A stretch of DNA of 64,000 nucleotides, taken from NCBI GenBank assembly GCA_016800925.1, contig JABCPU010000329.1, positions 1-64,000 on the forward strand. The letters run 5' to 3'. The position numbers and the translations under genes are program-made. A model generated the notes under the pieces. It worked only from the letters and a program-made list of their open reading frames with translations. It was not told the DNA's origin and ran no database searches. Position 1 is the first letter of the stretch. Each line of letters begins with the position of its first letter. The DNA is from Suillus spraguei (Eukaryota > Basidiomycota > Agaricomycetes > Boletales > Suillaceae). Positions 1 to 10,901 of this stretch are shown piece by piece.

Positions 1-460
1 CAGGTCACCTGCGCCTACCGCAGGACCCCTGATAATTCCTATGTAACTCAGTCAATGATCCGGGCAGAAACCAAGAAGTGGAGACTAATACTCAAGGACT
101 TGTAGCATGCGAAATCAATTCGCAGCACCGTGAAGCATAGGTATGGTGTGGGCATGACAAGTTAATAATTAAATGTCTGCATAAATCGAAGTTGAGGATA
201 GAACGTGACTAGAAGATGTCAAGTAGTTGTGAAATTTAAGTTTCTCATGACACATCAAGTCTGCTTTGCTTACCTATACTTCCCACAATACTGACTTAGT
301 AAAGCGGCCCTATGTGACATGTAGCGCCGCTTAATTAAGCATCGCATTTGCTTGTATGGAGCACCGCCGGTTGACACCAGCGGTTCTAGGTAACCCACTA
401 CACCTACGGCTATATTTGACATGTTTGCCACACACCCGTTTTAGGTAGCTCGTCACTTCC
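1..460 (-). repeat. Inverted copy of the 48845-49310 repeat
   Basis: Read on the minus strand, this segment matches about 48845-49310 almost base for base, with scattered transitions and small indels, and similarity stops near 460. The other copy lies just upstream of the DIRS/Ngaro-type element, so this may be the end of a second, oppositely oriented copy that runs off the left edge of the window. No coding potential was recognised. Confidence 0.8.
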
Positions 461-806
461 CACGGTGCGGTTTGAGCTGAGCTACACTACCAACTGCCGC
501 TTTGGGCGTAACCGAGAAAGTGAGAAAACTATGCCGTGTTCATGGGAACCAGCATGTCGTGTGTCTTATAGAGCTTTATGTGACAAATTAAAAATTTATC
601 GAATAAAGGGTACAAATCTGGGATGTGTCAGGGAATTTGTCCTGATCTCCTACAGAGATAGTAAGAGGCTTGTATACATAAATAATATCCTGTACAAATG
701 TTGCGTGGCGGATGTATGAGGGGGATCAGCATGAGTTTGTGGGTCAGGTCCGAGCATGAAATATTGCTGAGACACCTGCCAGATATCCTACAGATATCTG
801 AATGCC
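461..806. other. Unassigned spacer
   Basis: No gene, repeat partner in the window or known motif recognised. A short ORF (465-719) has no recognisable domain and is not supported. Confidence 0.4.
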
Positions 807-1270
807 TGTTATGAACTGGGGTGGCGTCACCAGCGACAGTGAAAAGACACTGACAGTCTGCTGGGAAGTTCTACAATGTCCAGAAGAGGACAAGGTGAAA
901 GTACAAGGAACGCGTTCCGAGTACGATCAAGGGTTCGGCCTTAAAGACAAGTCTAAGAGGTACGAGAATAGAGACTAAGACTAAGGAGTGCTTAGACTTA
1001 GAGATGATTCAAGACGACTTAGGTTGGAGACCTAAGCGAAGGATATTCCAGGTAAAACCCAGTAAGATTAAAGTAAAGAATCTACTACAAGTACAATCGT
1101 GCTTAAATAGACCAATATGTGCGCATGGACCAAGAAGACGTAGAGTGTAAGTGCATATCCAAACAAGGAAGGCAACTATAGTACAGATGCGTTGAGCATA
1201 TAAGTCGGAGTCATGTGACATGATATACAAGTAAGATCGAGAAATGAATAGGGCACATACGATTGTAACA
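807..1270 (-). repeat. 3' LTR of element A
   Basis: 464-bp LTR; on the minus strand it is the downstream LTR. The adjacent plus-strand TTACCCCCTT is the complement of a purine-rich AAGGGGGTAA tract abutting the LTR, the expected polypurine primer. Confidence 0.92.
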
Positions 1271-1361
1271 TTACCCCCTTATTACATAGAAAGTCACCGA
1301 CTTTCAAACATCTCTTTGCGTCATAGATGGGATCATAGTCGTCATAGTTAGCACATCTTCA

Positions 1362-2750
1362 TCAGCGGCACTTCCCCCTAACATGTAAGCCGCTTCTTCT
1401 TCTGCTATAGTCCTCCCCGTCGACCTGCTTTTCTTCGTCGACGGTTAATAAGATACTGCTCCCACTTAGAAGTGCATCATAAAATCCATCGTCCTTCCAG
1501 TAAGTGTGAATGGGGGATCTCCAAACGCTGAGGGCAGTAGATGATAAGTGGGCAGGAGTGTCGCAAGCAGATTTGGCACTGATAGTCGAGGCAATTCTTT
1601 TGCCGATGTCCGACGATGCCACAGATTGGCATTTCATGTTTTCGTCGGTGTTAGAGATAGACATACGTAATGGTGATGGTGAGATAATGGGTTTGGGGCT
1701 AGTGGATCTGGCATGCTTCTTCCCTTTCTGTCGTGTCATGCGTTTCAAGGTGAAGGCGTTGTCTCGCCTGAGTTGCGCCTGTTGTTTACTGGTGAGGTGT
1801 ACGCGGATGTGGGAGGTCGGAGTGGTCCTCGTTCAGCGATCACAAGAAGTTCGTCAGAGGGGATGGAGAGGTTATGCCGAAGTCTTTTACTACGACTGGC
1901 AAGCAGGATCCATTGGACCAAATGATGACGGATGGACATGGGAGGGTGAATGTGAAGGTCGTGAAGTCGAGGGCCGAGTGCTATAATTCAGCACAGGAAT
2001 TCCTAACCTTTTGCAGCTTCACACTGTTCTTCTGTACAGGGCTCATATAGCCATGCAGGATGATCATGGGAGACTATAACAGGGGGGTGAGGTTGGTTGT
2101 TCGATGGGGATGGGGTTCGTGGAGAGGCGAGGTCGGCTTGCATTTGTTGTAGTCAGTATGGCTTCTTCAACTAAGTTTCTGGCGCTCTAGTTTCAGTGAC
2201 TGATTGCTGGATGGTTTCGACACCGCGTTGGTGAGCTGTCCGATCTCTTGGACAGCAGTACATAAGCCAGCAAGGGCATCAAGACTAGAATACATGCGCG
2301 AAGAAGAGGGTGCTGGAATAGGAAGTGGCATATCTTCCTGCAGAGAGGGAGGTCGAGCAACACCTGCTCGACGTTTGGCCATGATGTGAATAGCTTCTTC
2401 AACATCGCTTTTAAAAAACCAGGAAGCAGCAGCATAGCGTAAGAACGAATGCATTTTTGTAGATGTAGGAGGCGCTGACGATACATAATTTCTGTGGTTT
2501 CATTGGCAGTAGCTTCGATGAGAGCGGCGGTGCGAATGATGTTGACAAGGAGTAAGGCGGGGAAGGCACCTCTTGCGGTGAGGATTCTCTCAATTTGAGA
2601 GCATGTCCTTTGCATAGAGGGCGGCTTCAATGTAAGAGGTGTTGTCGATTTCGGTGGCAAGGGTTCCGTAGTTTTCTGCGTCGGAGTCAGAGTCATTGTT
2701 GGCAACAGTGATGGGAGTAATGTATGCAGTGGGGAAAGACATTTGAAACG
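1362..2750 (-). pseudogene. Extra zinc-knuckle ORF region of element A (decayed)
   Basis: Lies between the chromodomain and the 3' LTR and is homologous to the ORF pair at 35660-37128 in element C. Recognisable pieces are RILTARGAFPALLLVNIIRT (about 2500-2590), the AHIMAKRRAGVARPPS region (about 2330-2400), and the basic KKHARSTSPKPIISPSP stretch (about 1660-1720). The Cys/His knuckles seen in C are largely destroyed. As in C, the upstream frame ends in QS-stop while a second frame is open across the same point (VVVKDFGITSP). Function unknown; nucleic-acid binding is inferred from the knuckles in C. Confidence 0.75.
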
Positions 2751-2800
2751 GTGTTAGTTGATCAAGTGCTAGTGCGAGTTGATTGACTGGAAATAATCAG

Positions 2801-5800
2801 AGGGAGTGTTGCTTCTTATAAGCATTCAGAATTCGAGCGGAGTTCTTCAAGTTCTTTTCTGGGAGCCATTTGTTATCTCCTGATGAGTATCCTTTCCAAG
2901 AAACAAGATAGTGTCGGCGAATGCTGGTTCCTTTGTGGGAAAGAATTGCTTCTACTTCGTATTCTTCTTCTTCTTCGATGATGTCAGGTGTTGGTTCGGG
3001 GAAGTTCGGGCCGTGTATGTCCGTTTGCTATAGGACGATAAGACAGAAGCGTGGAACATGGGATGAATTTTCCACTATGGAGGGAGTTTAAGTGTGAATG
3101 TGATGGGCGATAGGACATTGATGATCGGGAAAGGTCCGTATGCTTTGGCGCAAGTTTCCTTGATGGGAGTTTAAGCCTGAGATTAGCGGCAGATAGCCAA
3201 ACCTTATCTCCGATCTTCCATGGAGTGTACTTATCTCTTGGGATCGTTCAGCCATTGTCTGCATGCAATGTTATGACAGGCGATTGCTTCTTCTCTTATC
3301 TTCTGCAGAGATCGTACTCGATCTTCTGCCGCAGGACGGATGAGTCGGGGATAGATGAGGGATGGCACGTGGTTCGTATCCCATCATCAGATAGAAGGGT
3401 GATGTTTCCTTGCATCATGTTTCAATGGTTGTGGACAAATTCAGCGATTGGTAGGTGTTCTATCCAATCTTCAGGATTGTTGCGGCAATAAATGCGTAGA
3501 TATGTTTCAAGTTCTTGATTAAGCCTCTCAGTTTGACCATCAGTCTGAGGGTGATAAGCCATAGATGGAGCGATAATGTAGTCGAGAAGTCAGCAAGCTC
3601 CTTAGAGAAGCAAGATAGGAATTGGGACCTCAATCCGAAATGACTTTGTCATGGAGTCCAAATCGTCTGTAAACGTGTTTCAAGAATAGTTGGCAATGCC
3701 TTCGGAGGTGACGGTTTTCAGACAAGGGATAATAATTACCCCCTTGTAAGGCCATGGTCTACCATGACCATGATGCTATCAAAGCCTCCAGAGACGGGGA
3801 GGTCAGTAATGAGGTGACAGAGACCTGAGAGAAAGGACGGGTTGCGATGAGGGGATCAGGGTAAGCGGAGGTCGAACAGGATGTGTATCCGCTTTCATTT
3901 GCTGACAAATGGCACAACCCTCTACGTATTTCCGAATATAAGAGCCCATAGCGGGCCACCAAGCTTCCCATTTGACGAGTTCTTCGTTTTGAATCTCCGG
4001 GATGTCCCGCGGTGGATGATCATGATACCATTCAGGATATCGGAACGATGTGCCGGGGAATATAGGCACAATTCTTAAAATAGAGGACATTCTCCTCAAT
4101 CTTCCAGTCGAGAGTGCTGACTTCATAGGGGGAAGGCATATGCCATCAAGGGCGTCGACGCCATTTTGAAGACAGGGTTGTCGAGGGGTCAGAGGATGAC
4201 AAAACATCCTTTAGGTCGGTGTCAATAAGACGAACGAATAGAGCATCAGGGAGGAGAGTCTGTCCTCGTTATCATCTTTGCCGGAGTCATAATCAGGCGA
4301 TGAGACAATGCATCAGGTACGCTATTTAGTTCCTGCAACATGTGTAGTTCGATGTGTAAATAGACAAAATTAATTGCCAATGTGCTTGGCACGGGTAAGC
4401 TTCTGTGCACTTCTAAAGTACAGAAGATTCTTGTGGTCGGTGAATACCAGGACTGGGTGTGGGTTTCCTTCAGATAATGACGCCATTATTTAAGCCCTGA
4501 TCATGGCAAGGAGTTCCCGATCAAAGATCTGATAGTTGCATTCCACTGGGTTTAAAGACTGTGAGAGGTATGCGCATGGGTGATAGACACCATTCTCATC
4601 AGTCTGCAAGAGAACTCCACCAGTTGCTACAAGCGAAGGTCAGTAGCAATGGCAAATTGCCAGAGGATCGGGTTACGGAGTACTGGTTGGGATGTGAAGT
4701 GTCGTTTCAATTCTTCGAAGGTGTCCATACATTCGGTTGACCAATCAAAGGCCTTATCTTTCCTTGTTAATTCGATAAGGGGTCGAGCGATATCAGAATA
4801 ATGGGAAATGAACGTGCGGTAGAAGTTGCAAAAACCGAGGAATGACCGAAGTCTTTTACAGATTTCGGAATTGGCCATTCAGTGATTCCTTTGGTCTTGG
4901 CAGTGTCCATAGCAACTTGTCCGGGCCGAATTATCATTCCGAGGTATTCCACTTCTTCTGCATCGAAGGTGCATTTCTCTGGTTTCAAGAACAAGTGCTC
5001 CTGTTGTATCTTCATCAAACCCGTCTTGTCCGTTCGCGGTGTTCTGCCATAGTTGTGGAGAAAATAAGGATATCATCCATGTAGATAACCATCCATCCTT
5101 CATTGATTTCCTGCTGGAAGGTACGATTCATGTATGCTTGGAAAGTTGCCGGGGAATTGCAAAGACCAAAGAACATGATGTTTGGTTCGAAGAGGCCAAA
5201 TTTGTAGTAAAGGCAGCTTTCCAGCGATCGTGGGATGGATACGAATATTATTATAACCGGACCGAATATCCATTTTGTAAAGAACTGTGCGTTGTGAAGT
5301 CGTGCGACAAGGGAGATAGGAAGTGGGAGTGGATAAGCGTTCTTGACTGTCCAATCATTGATGTAGCGATAATCTTGACAGGGGCGCAATTCTCCACTCT
5401 TCTTTCCCACAAAGAAGAAGCCACTAGCTTGGGGTGACTTTGATTCTGGATAAAACCTTTTGCAACATTTTCATCGATAAACGTTTTGACGGCAGCGCGT
5501 TCTTTTTCCGATAGCGGGTAAACCTTAGACGTGGGGGAATAAAACCGGGTTTAGTATCGATCCGATGATCAATACCAGGGCGTTCAGGGGGTAGTTTGTT
5601 TAATCCGTCTTTAGCAAAGACATCTGCAAAGTCATGCAAATAGTCCGGGACCAATTCTTCGAAAGATTTCTTTTTCTTTTCCTTCTCATCCGTGGCGAAT
5701 TCCTGAGCTTTGTTACTGTATTTCGGAGGAGGAAGGGAGATTGTGGAGTAGTTGGGGATTGTTCGAGTTGGGAAGTTCCATCACGTGTAAGGGGTGTATC

Positions 5801-6080
5801 CATGGATACTTCTTCAATGATTCTCATGCTAACTCCATCGGTATCATATTCCACAAGGAATTCTCCATCCCCGAGCTCATAAGAGGAAATTTCACGACTT
5901 CTGGTGCATGCCAGACATCTTGCATAGTATTGAATTGATCATCATCCTCTGTCGGAATCAACAAGGGTACGGGTTCTTCTTCGTCAGGATTTCTTCAATT
6001 GAAGTGGAAGGAGTATGTTGAAGAGTTTTAGGGGGACATAGAACTTGGATAATTCGGTACGTTGGTATCTCATCCGGGAT
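2801..6080 (-). pseudogene. pol: Pol of element A: RT, RNase H, integrase, chromodomain (fragmented)
   Basis: Read right to left. RT fragments include [20 protein letters not shown] and the catalytic YMDDILIF (near 5060-5080). RNase H and the tether region follow at about 4600-4900. The integrase HHCC and catalytic pieces lie at about 3550-4000 ([37 protein letters not shown]). The chromodomain end lies at about 2810-3000. Multiple frameshifts split pol into ORFs shorter than 135 aa, whereas element C has a single 744-codon ORF over the same RT-integrase stretch. No functional enzyme can be made. Confidence 0.9.
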
Positions 6081-6117
6081 CTCCTCTTCTGCTTTTCTTT
6101 TTCCATACTTCTGCTCT

Positions 6118-6860
6118 TCTATTGGCCGTTGCTCAATAGGTTCTGTCCGGCCTGATGCTCGGGTTCAGATTCGTTCTTGCGCTTTTCTGCACAGGGAATC
6201 GGTGATACTGCTTGTGGCAGTTGTACACGGGGAGTAGGGTTTGTAGTACGCAGCATTCGTTCTTCTGGTTCGGATCTTTGGAATAGGAGGGATATGAGAG
6301 ATCTCGGAAGCTGCGAGTGTTGCCATTTCCTAAGATGGCAATGGAAAGACTGGGGCAACCCATTCTCTTCCGATCTGCATCGACGTCAATTTCAATTTCA
6401 TTTGATTTGTTGTTCGAGGGAGGACTAGTGTTTCAGCTGCCCAATCTATACTTGGGTTCATTGCGCGTAACCATGGAATCCCAGAAGAATTTGATCTCTT
6501 CTTCCTAGTTTGGTGATATTGAATTTTCCATACATGGTTCATTCATCAATTTTGACCACTAGGAGACAGTAGTGTGTGATTGGTCCTCCTTTGATAAGAG
6601 TTCCATCTGCCGTAGTAACTCGAAATGGTGTTTTGAGTTTTTGTCATGTGATTTGATGGAGTTTCACAAACTCCTCAGAAATGAATGTTCCTGCCGCACC
6701 CAAATCAATAACGGCGGTGGTGTCGATGGATTTCAAGCAAGTACGTGAGTGAAGGGTGATAGGGACATGAAGTTCTTTTCTTTCACCTACAGCGCGTACA
6801 AGTCTTAGTAATACATTGGGAGAAACATACATCGAATCTTTGTTTCTCCAAGTCAAAAAT
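6118..6860 (-). pseudogene. Protease region of element A
   Basis: Retroviral-type aspartic protease segment. Minus-strand frame 6856-6644 contains TTAVIDLGAAGTFISEEF; the active-site triad DSG of element C (VIDSGAAG) is DLG here, so the catalytic Ser is lost. A further piece (PWLRAMNPSIDWAAETLVL) is the usual domain C-terminal to protease. Frame is lost by 6330. Confidence 0.8.
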
Positions 6861-7675
6861 CCTCGAAATCCGCCTTACAGTTTCTTCTCCTTCTTCTTCT
6901 TCTTTGACTTCAGTTTGCGGAGTGGGGTCTTCTTCTTCTGTCAGGACAGTTATGAATACGGTGTCCTGTTTTCTTGCATCCAAAGCATTGTCCCTTCTTC
7001 ATGCATTCGGATCTCTCCGTGTCGGAGATTCGATCTACGACCATTGCATTGGAATCACGATTAGGTGTGTAATGTGCATTTCCATAGTTCTTCTTCTTCT
7101 GTTGTGGAGCATGACGTGTCCTCATGGCTTGAAGACAATGATGGGAATTGTCAATGGAAACACATTGCAGCACAACATCTCGGAATACTTCTGAGACATC
7201 TCCTAGCGCGAAGAGCTTTGTAAGGATGCCCCAATTCAGGCCATCTTGGAAAAATTGGATCTTTGTTGCGTCGTCAGTGATATGAGCCTTGGCTGCAAGT
7301 GCCTCAAAGTCAGCGATGTAGGTATGAAGATCTCCGCTTCCTTGTTTGAGGTCCCTGAGTTTCGTAAGTGCAGTTCCCTTGGTATCCACTGGGTCGAAGG
7401 CTTCTTTGAAGCTTTTCATAAAATCCACCATTGTCCCATAACCAACTTTTTGTCCAGAGGTGTTGGTTGGTCAAGGAATTGCTCTTTCCAGGATTTAGCA
7501 TTTCTTTCAGTCATGAAGGATGTTATGAAAATGATCTTCTGCTTGTGGTGGTGTAAAGCTTTTCATTGATGTCGAAGCATAGATTGCATGACTGGATAAA
7601 TTCGTGAGAGTTGTCACGATCTCCATCAAAACTGGTTGGCTGACCGATTTTGTATTCAAATTCTTTGGTCGTCAT
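6784..7675 (-). pseudogene. gag: Gag of element A
   Basis: Starts near 7675 (MTTKEFEYKIGQ), homologous to the gag start at 42112 in element C. The long 173-codon stretch 7431-6910 contains the capsid-like region and a CCHC zinc knuckle CFGCKKTGHRIHNC near its end. The N-terminal part is frameshifted around 7430-7520. Gag would form the virus-like particle and bind RNA through the knuckle. Confidence 0.85.
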
Positions 7676-7791
7676 ATTTGGCGATTCGTCTGGTGAGTTA
7701 TACTTTCTCAGTGCCTACACGCACTGTCTTGCTGTCCATTAGGGCTTGTCAGGGTTCAGGGTCGAGGACTGGATAGTCGACGATCAAGTGG

Positions 7792-7802
7792 ACTTTAATC
7801 TT
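7792..7802 (-). other. Putative self-primer binding site of element A
   Basis: Plus-strand ACTTTAATCTT, one nucleotide inside the 5' LTR, is the exact reverse complement of AAGATTAAAGT at 8061-8071 within that LTR. The LTR site starts about 35 bp downstream of a TATTTAA box on the minus strand. This is the layout of Tf1-type self-priming, where the first 11 nt of the mRNA anneal to the primer site. See the finding on self-priming. Confidence 0.75.
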
Positions 7803-7803
7803 T

Positions 7804-8272
7804 TGTTACGAACTGGGGTGGCGTCACCAGCGACAGTGAAAAGACACTGACAGTCTGCTGGGAAGTTCTACAATGTCCAGAAGAGGACAAGGTGAAAGTA
7901 CAAGGAACGCGTTCCGAGTACGATCAAGGGTTCGGCCTCAAAGACAAGTCTAAGAGGTACGAGAATAGAGACTAAGACTAAGGAGTGCTTAGACTTAGAG
8001 ATGATTCAAGACGACTTAGGTTGGAGACCTAAGCGAAGGATATTCCAGGTAAAACCCAGTAAGATTAAAGTAAAGAATCTACTACAAGTACAATCATGCT
8101 TAAATAGACCAATATGTGCGCACGGACCAAGAAGACGTAAGAGTGTAAGTGCATATCCAAACAAGGAAGGCAACTATAGTACAGATGCATTGAGCATATA
8201 AGTCGGAGTCATGTGACATGATATACAAGCTGAAGATCGAGTAAATGAATAGGGGCACGTATGATTGTAACA
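7804..8272 (-). repeat. 5' LTR of element A (with promoter)
   Basis: 469-bp LTR. On the minus strand it carries TATTTAA (complement of 8100-8106) and, about 35 bp further, the predicted transcript start ACTTTAATCTT (complement of 8061-8071). It ends at the exact ATGCC duplication. Confidence 0.92.
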
Positions 8273-8881
8273 ATGCCACCTACCAATTGAGCTTTGTCTG
8301 CACACAATAATACTCAAAGCCTGTCACAAATTCTAAATACAAACCATTATTCTTTCCTCAATTTCCCTAAAGCATTTAAACCCAGTGCTAAGACGAACCC
8401 TAACCCTATCAAAATCCCTATAAACGCTTCTATAACCAAACTACCTGATGAAGATGAAGAGATCTTCTATGATGCTATCGGATAAGATAAGATAAGATAA
8501 GATAAGATAGTGTCATGTGATCTTAGAACTTTCTAGAATATGATGTCATAACAATGTCACAACTATCACATCGTACAATTCTCACTTCTATTTTATCATT
8601 GGTTAGTAGTTTCAGACTCAGTTTATATCTCAGTTTCAAATATGTGTATATAGTTAGCTAGTTTCGTTGTGGTAGTTCTTTAGTTCAAACCTCTTGTATC
8701 TACATCTGTAGCAATCCAAGGCGTCCTTGCTCCTATCTCTTCTTGTGATAACCTTAGTTTGAGTCCTAGTCTCTGCCCTTGCATTAATTCATTTGTGGGT
8801 TGTGACAAGCCCCTGCAACAGCATCACAATGTCTTCAACCGCAATGGTATTTCTGTTCAAGTCCTCAACATCATGGTAGCC
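8273..8881. other. Spacer with GATAA microsatellite
   Basis: Contains a 63-codon plus-strand ORF (8294-8485) of unrecognised nature, then about six tandem GATAA units (about 8478-8509). From 8511 a segment begins TGTCATGTGATC and ends near 8803 with GTTGTGACA. It resembles an LTR by its TG...CA ends, but the flanks show no target duplication, so I leave it unassigned. Confidence 0.4.
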
Positions 8882-9130
8882 TGTTAAGATCATACTCAAT
8901 AAGGGGTTAATCCAGAAGGGCTTGCCCTCAGCTCGTGCGCTGTGCCCCTTTGCTGAGTATAGTGCCCTTAATTTCTATAGGGTCACGCACGCCCGGAGGA
9001 AGTCTGGATATGGGAATGCAAAGTCCAGCGGACTTCTGGATGTAAGAGTGGAGGAGACTAAAGGCTACTACGGACAAAGTCCGGAGTAGAAGCAAACAGT
9101 ATAAAGACTACCCAAAGGTAGAGCTGGAGG

Positions 9131-10901
9131 TACAGTGGCTCAAAAAACTGTCCGCATGTTTTGGCATTTTTCACTATCTATAATATTGTGTGAGAACAAA
9201 CAAATGCCTCAAAAACATGCTTATACCACATTGTAGTTTCGACACTAGGGTTTGTGCATCAATTGGAAATGTGATTGTTATACAGTGGCTCAAAAAACTG
9301 TCCGCATGTTTTGGCATTTTTCACTATCTATAATATTGTGTGAGAACAAACAAATGCCTCAAAAACATGCTTATACCACATTGTAGTATGGCTTCAGGGC
9401 TTTCATTTGAGCCCTACACCGTGGGAATCGGTGGAGATATGGTGGAGATACAAGGCTCACAAAATGGTGACTCATGCGGACAGTTTTTTGACTCAAGTAT
9501 TTTACAGTAATAACCAGGTATTCTAGTATTTTGTATGACCTCCCTTGGCTTTAATTACTGCCTCTATCCTTCTAGGCATACTCTCAATTAATTTCTGGCA
9601 ATCCTCAGCTGTGATCTTCCCCCATTCCACTGCTACTCTCTCCCAAAGCTCCCATACTCCTTTAGGGGGGTTTTCATAGGCTTGAAGCTTTTTCTTGAGT
9701 GTTCCCCAGAGATGTTCAATGACATTGACATCAGGAGACTGTGCTGGCCAGTCAAGAACATTGATGTTATGTTCTTCAAACCATTCCCTAGCTCTTCTGG
9801 ATGTGTGCTTGGGATCATTATCCTGTTGGAAAATGATATCTTCTTCATCAATCCCTGATTCTGCCAAGCTAGGCAGCAAGTAGTCATTTAAAATGTCCAC
9901 ATACTGCTCAGCATTCATCTTCCCCTCAACCTCAGCAAGCATTCCCACACCATTCCATCCCATACAGCCCCATACCATTAAAGAACCTCCTCCAAACTTG
10001 ACAGTCCCATTAACCTCTCTGTCTGTTAGGCCATCTCCCTTCTTTTTCCATACATACACCTTCCCATCTGACCCAATCCTATTGATTTTGGTCTCATCTG
10101 ACTATATAACATGCTTCCAGTCCTCTACAGTCCAGTGTTGATGAGCTAAGGCAAAGGCTAGTCTTCTTTGCCTATGTTTGATGGAGAGAAGAGGCTTTTT
10201 CTTCTTTGTTACTGCCTTGAGATGAGCTGCCTTGAGAACATTCCTCACAGTTTGTGAAGAGACAGGGGTAGTGATGGTGGAATTGATATAATGGGTGGCT
10301 TGGACAGCATTATCAGCCTTTCCTGTAGTGATATGTTGGATAATAGCCCTTTTGTCAGTAGAGGTAAGCTTGGATGGACGTCCTCCACAAGAGTTTTCCT
10401 TGTCTGGGTGGCTTTCTTTGATGAACTTGGCCACAGTGGACTTGCATACTCCAGTTCTAGAGGAAATTTGGCGAGCAGAGAGGCCAGCATAAGACAGAGA
10501 GAGGATATTATCTCTTTGAGCAGAGGAGATGGCTTTCATGGTGATTATGACTATGATACATGAGATATTCTGGTTTATATAGTTAGATATAGTCATAAAA
10601 TAACATAATGACACCACTTTATAATTTATATAATAGTGGCATGATTTTTATGGTGTCATAAATAATGATTTATATAGTTTTAATATACACTCAAAAAACT
10701 GTCCACATGAGTCATCATTTTATAAGCCTTATATCTCCACCATATCTCCGCCGATTCCCACTGTGTAGGGCTCAAATAAAAGCCCGGAAGCCATACTACA
10801 ATGTGGTATAAGTATGTCCTTGAGGAATTTGTTCATTCTCACACAATATCATAGATAGTGAAAAATGTCAAAACATGCGGACAGTTTTTTGAGCCACTGT
10901 A
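9131..10901 (-). mobile_element. Tc1/mariner element, copy 1 (composite left end)
   Basis: Flanked by TA (9131-9132 and 10900-10901). Long terminal inverted repeats (about 215 bp) start CAGTGGCTCAAAAAACTG. The transposase gene is on the minus strand. The left side is composite: a 107-bp terminal fragment (9132-9238), then 43 bp of foreign DNA (9239-9281), then a second, full terminal repeat (from 9282). The foreign DNA matches the right flank of copy 2 (25236-25278) in inverted orientation. It is inserted in solo LTR F. Confidence 0.93.
9523..10539 (-). pseudogene. Tc1-like DD34E transposase with one in-frame TAG
   Basis: Reading from ATG at 10539 gives a normal Tc1 length of about 338 codons. 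Order: N-terminal helix-turn-helix (QRDNILSLSYAGLSARQISS and a second HTH ending near the GRPSK AT-hook-like motif), then the DDE catalytic domain. Catalytic Asp 1 is in SDETKI, Asp 2 in QQDNDPKHTS and Glu in VIEHLWG, with 34 residues between the latter two. The C-terminus is KAKGGHTKY. The only defect is TAG at 10102-10104 (codon 146), where the family has Trp before SDE. The same TAG is in copy 2. It could act only by readthrough or be supplied in trans. Confidence 0.92.

Larger units (their letters stand above)
807..8272 (-). mobile_element. Ty3/gypsy chromovirus A, complete but decayed
   Basis: A full-length LTR retrotransposon on the minus strand. LTRs at 807-1270 and 7804-8272 begin TGTTAYGAACTGG and end TTGTAACA. 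The 5-bp target duplication ATGCC is exact (802-806 and 8273-8277). In transcription order the interior encodes gag with a CCHC knuckle, protease, reverse transcriptase, RNase H, integrase, chromodomain and an extra zinc-knuckle region. All ORFs are broken by frameshifts and stops. It is the same family as element C and older, judged by its more divergent LTRs and shredded frames. The class is firm; activity is excluded. Confidence 0.95.

Noticed and set aside
1510..1986. 158-aa plus-strand ORF
   Set aside because: Shadow of the ORF3 region of element A on the opposite strand.
8396..8412. Telomere-like CCCTAA motif (ACCCTAACCCTA)
   Set aside because: Only two units in a non-repetitive context; no internal telomere array.
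8511..8803. Possible small LTR (TGTCATGTG...GTTGTGACA)
   Set aside because: No target duplication and no second copy in the window.
10060..10125. The shared Tc1 TAG might lie in a spliced intron
   Set aside because: No GT...AG pair around it keeps the catalytic SDETKI in frame with the upstream HTH region at family-typical length.
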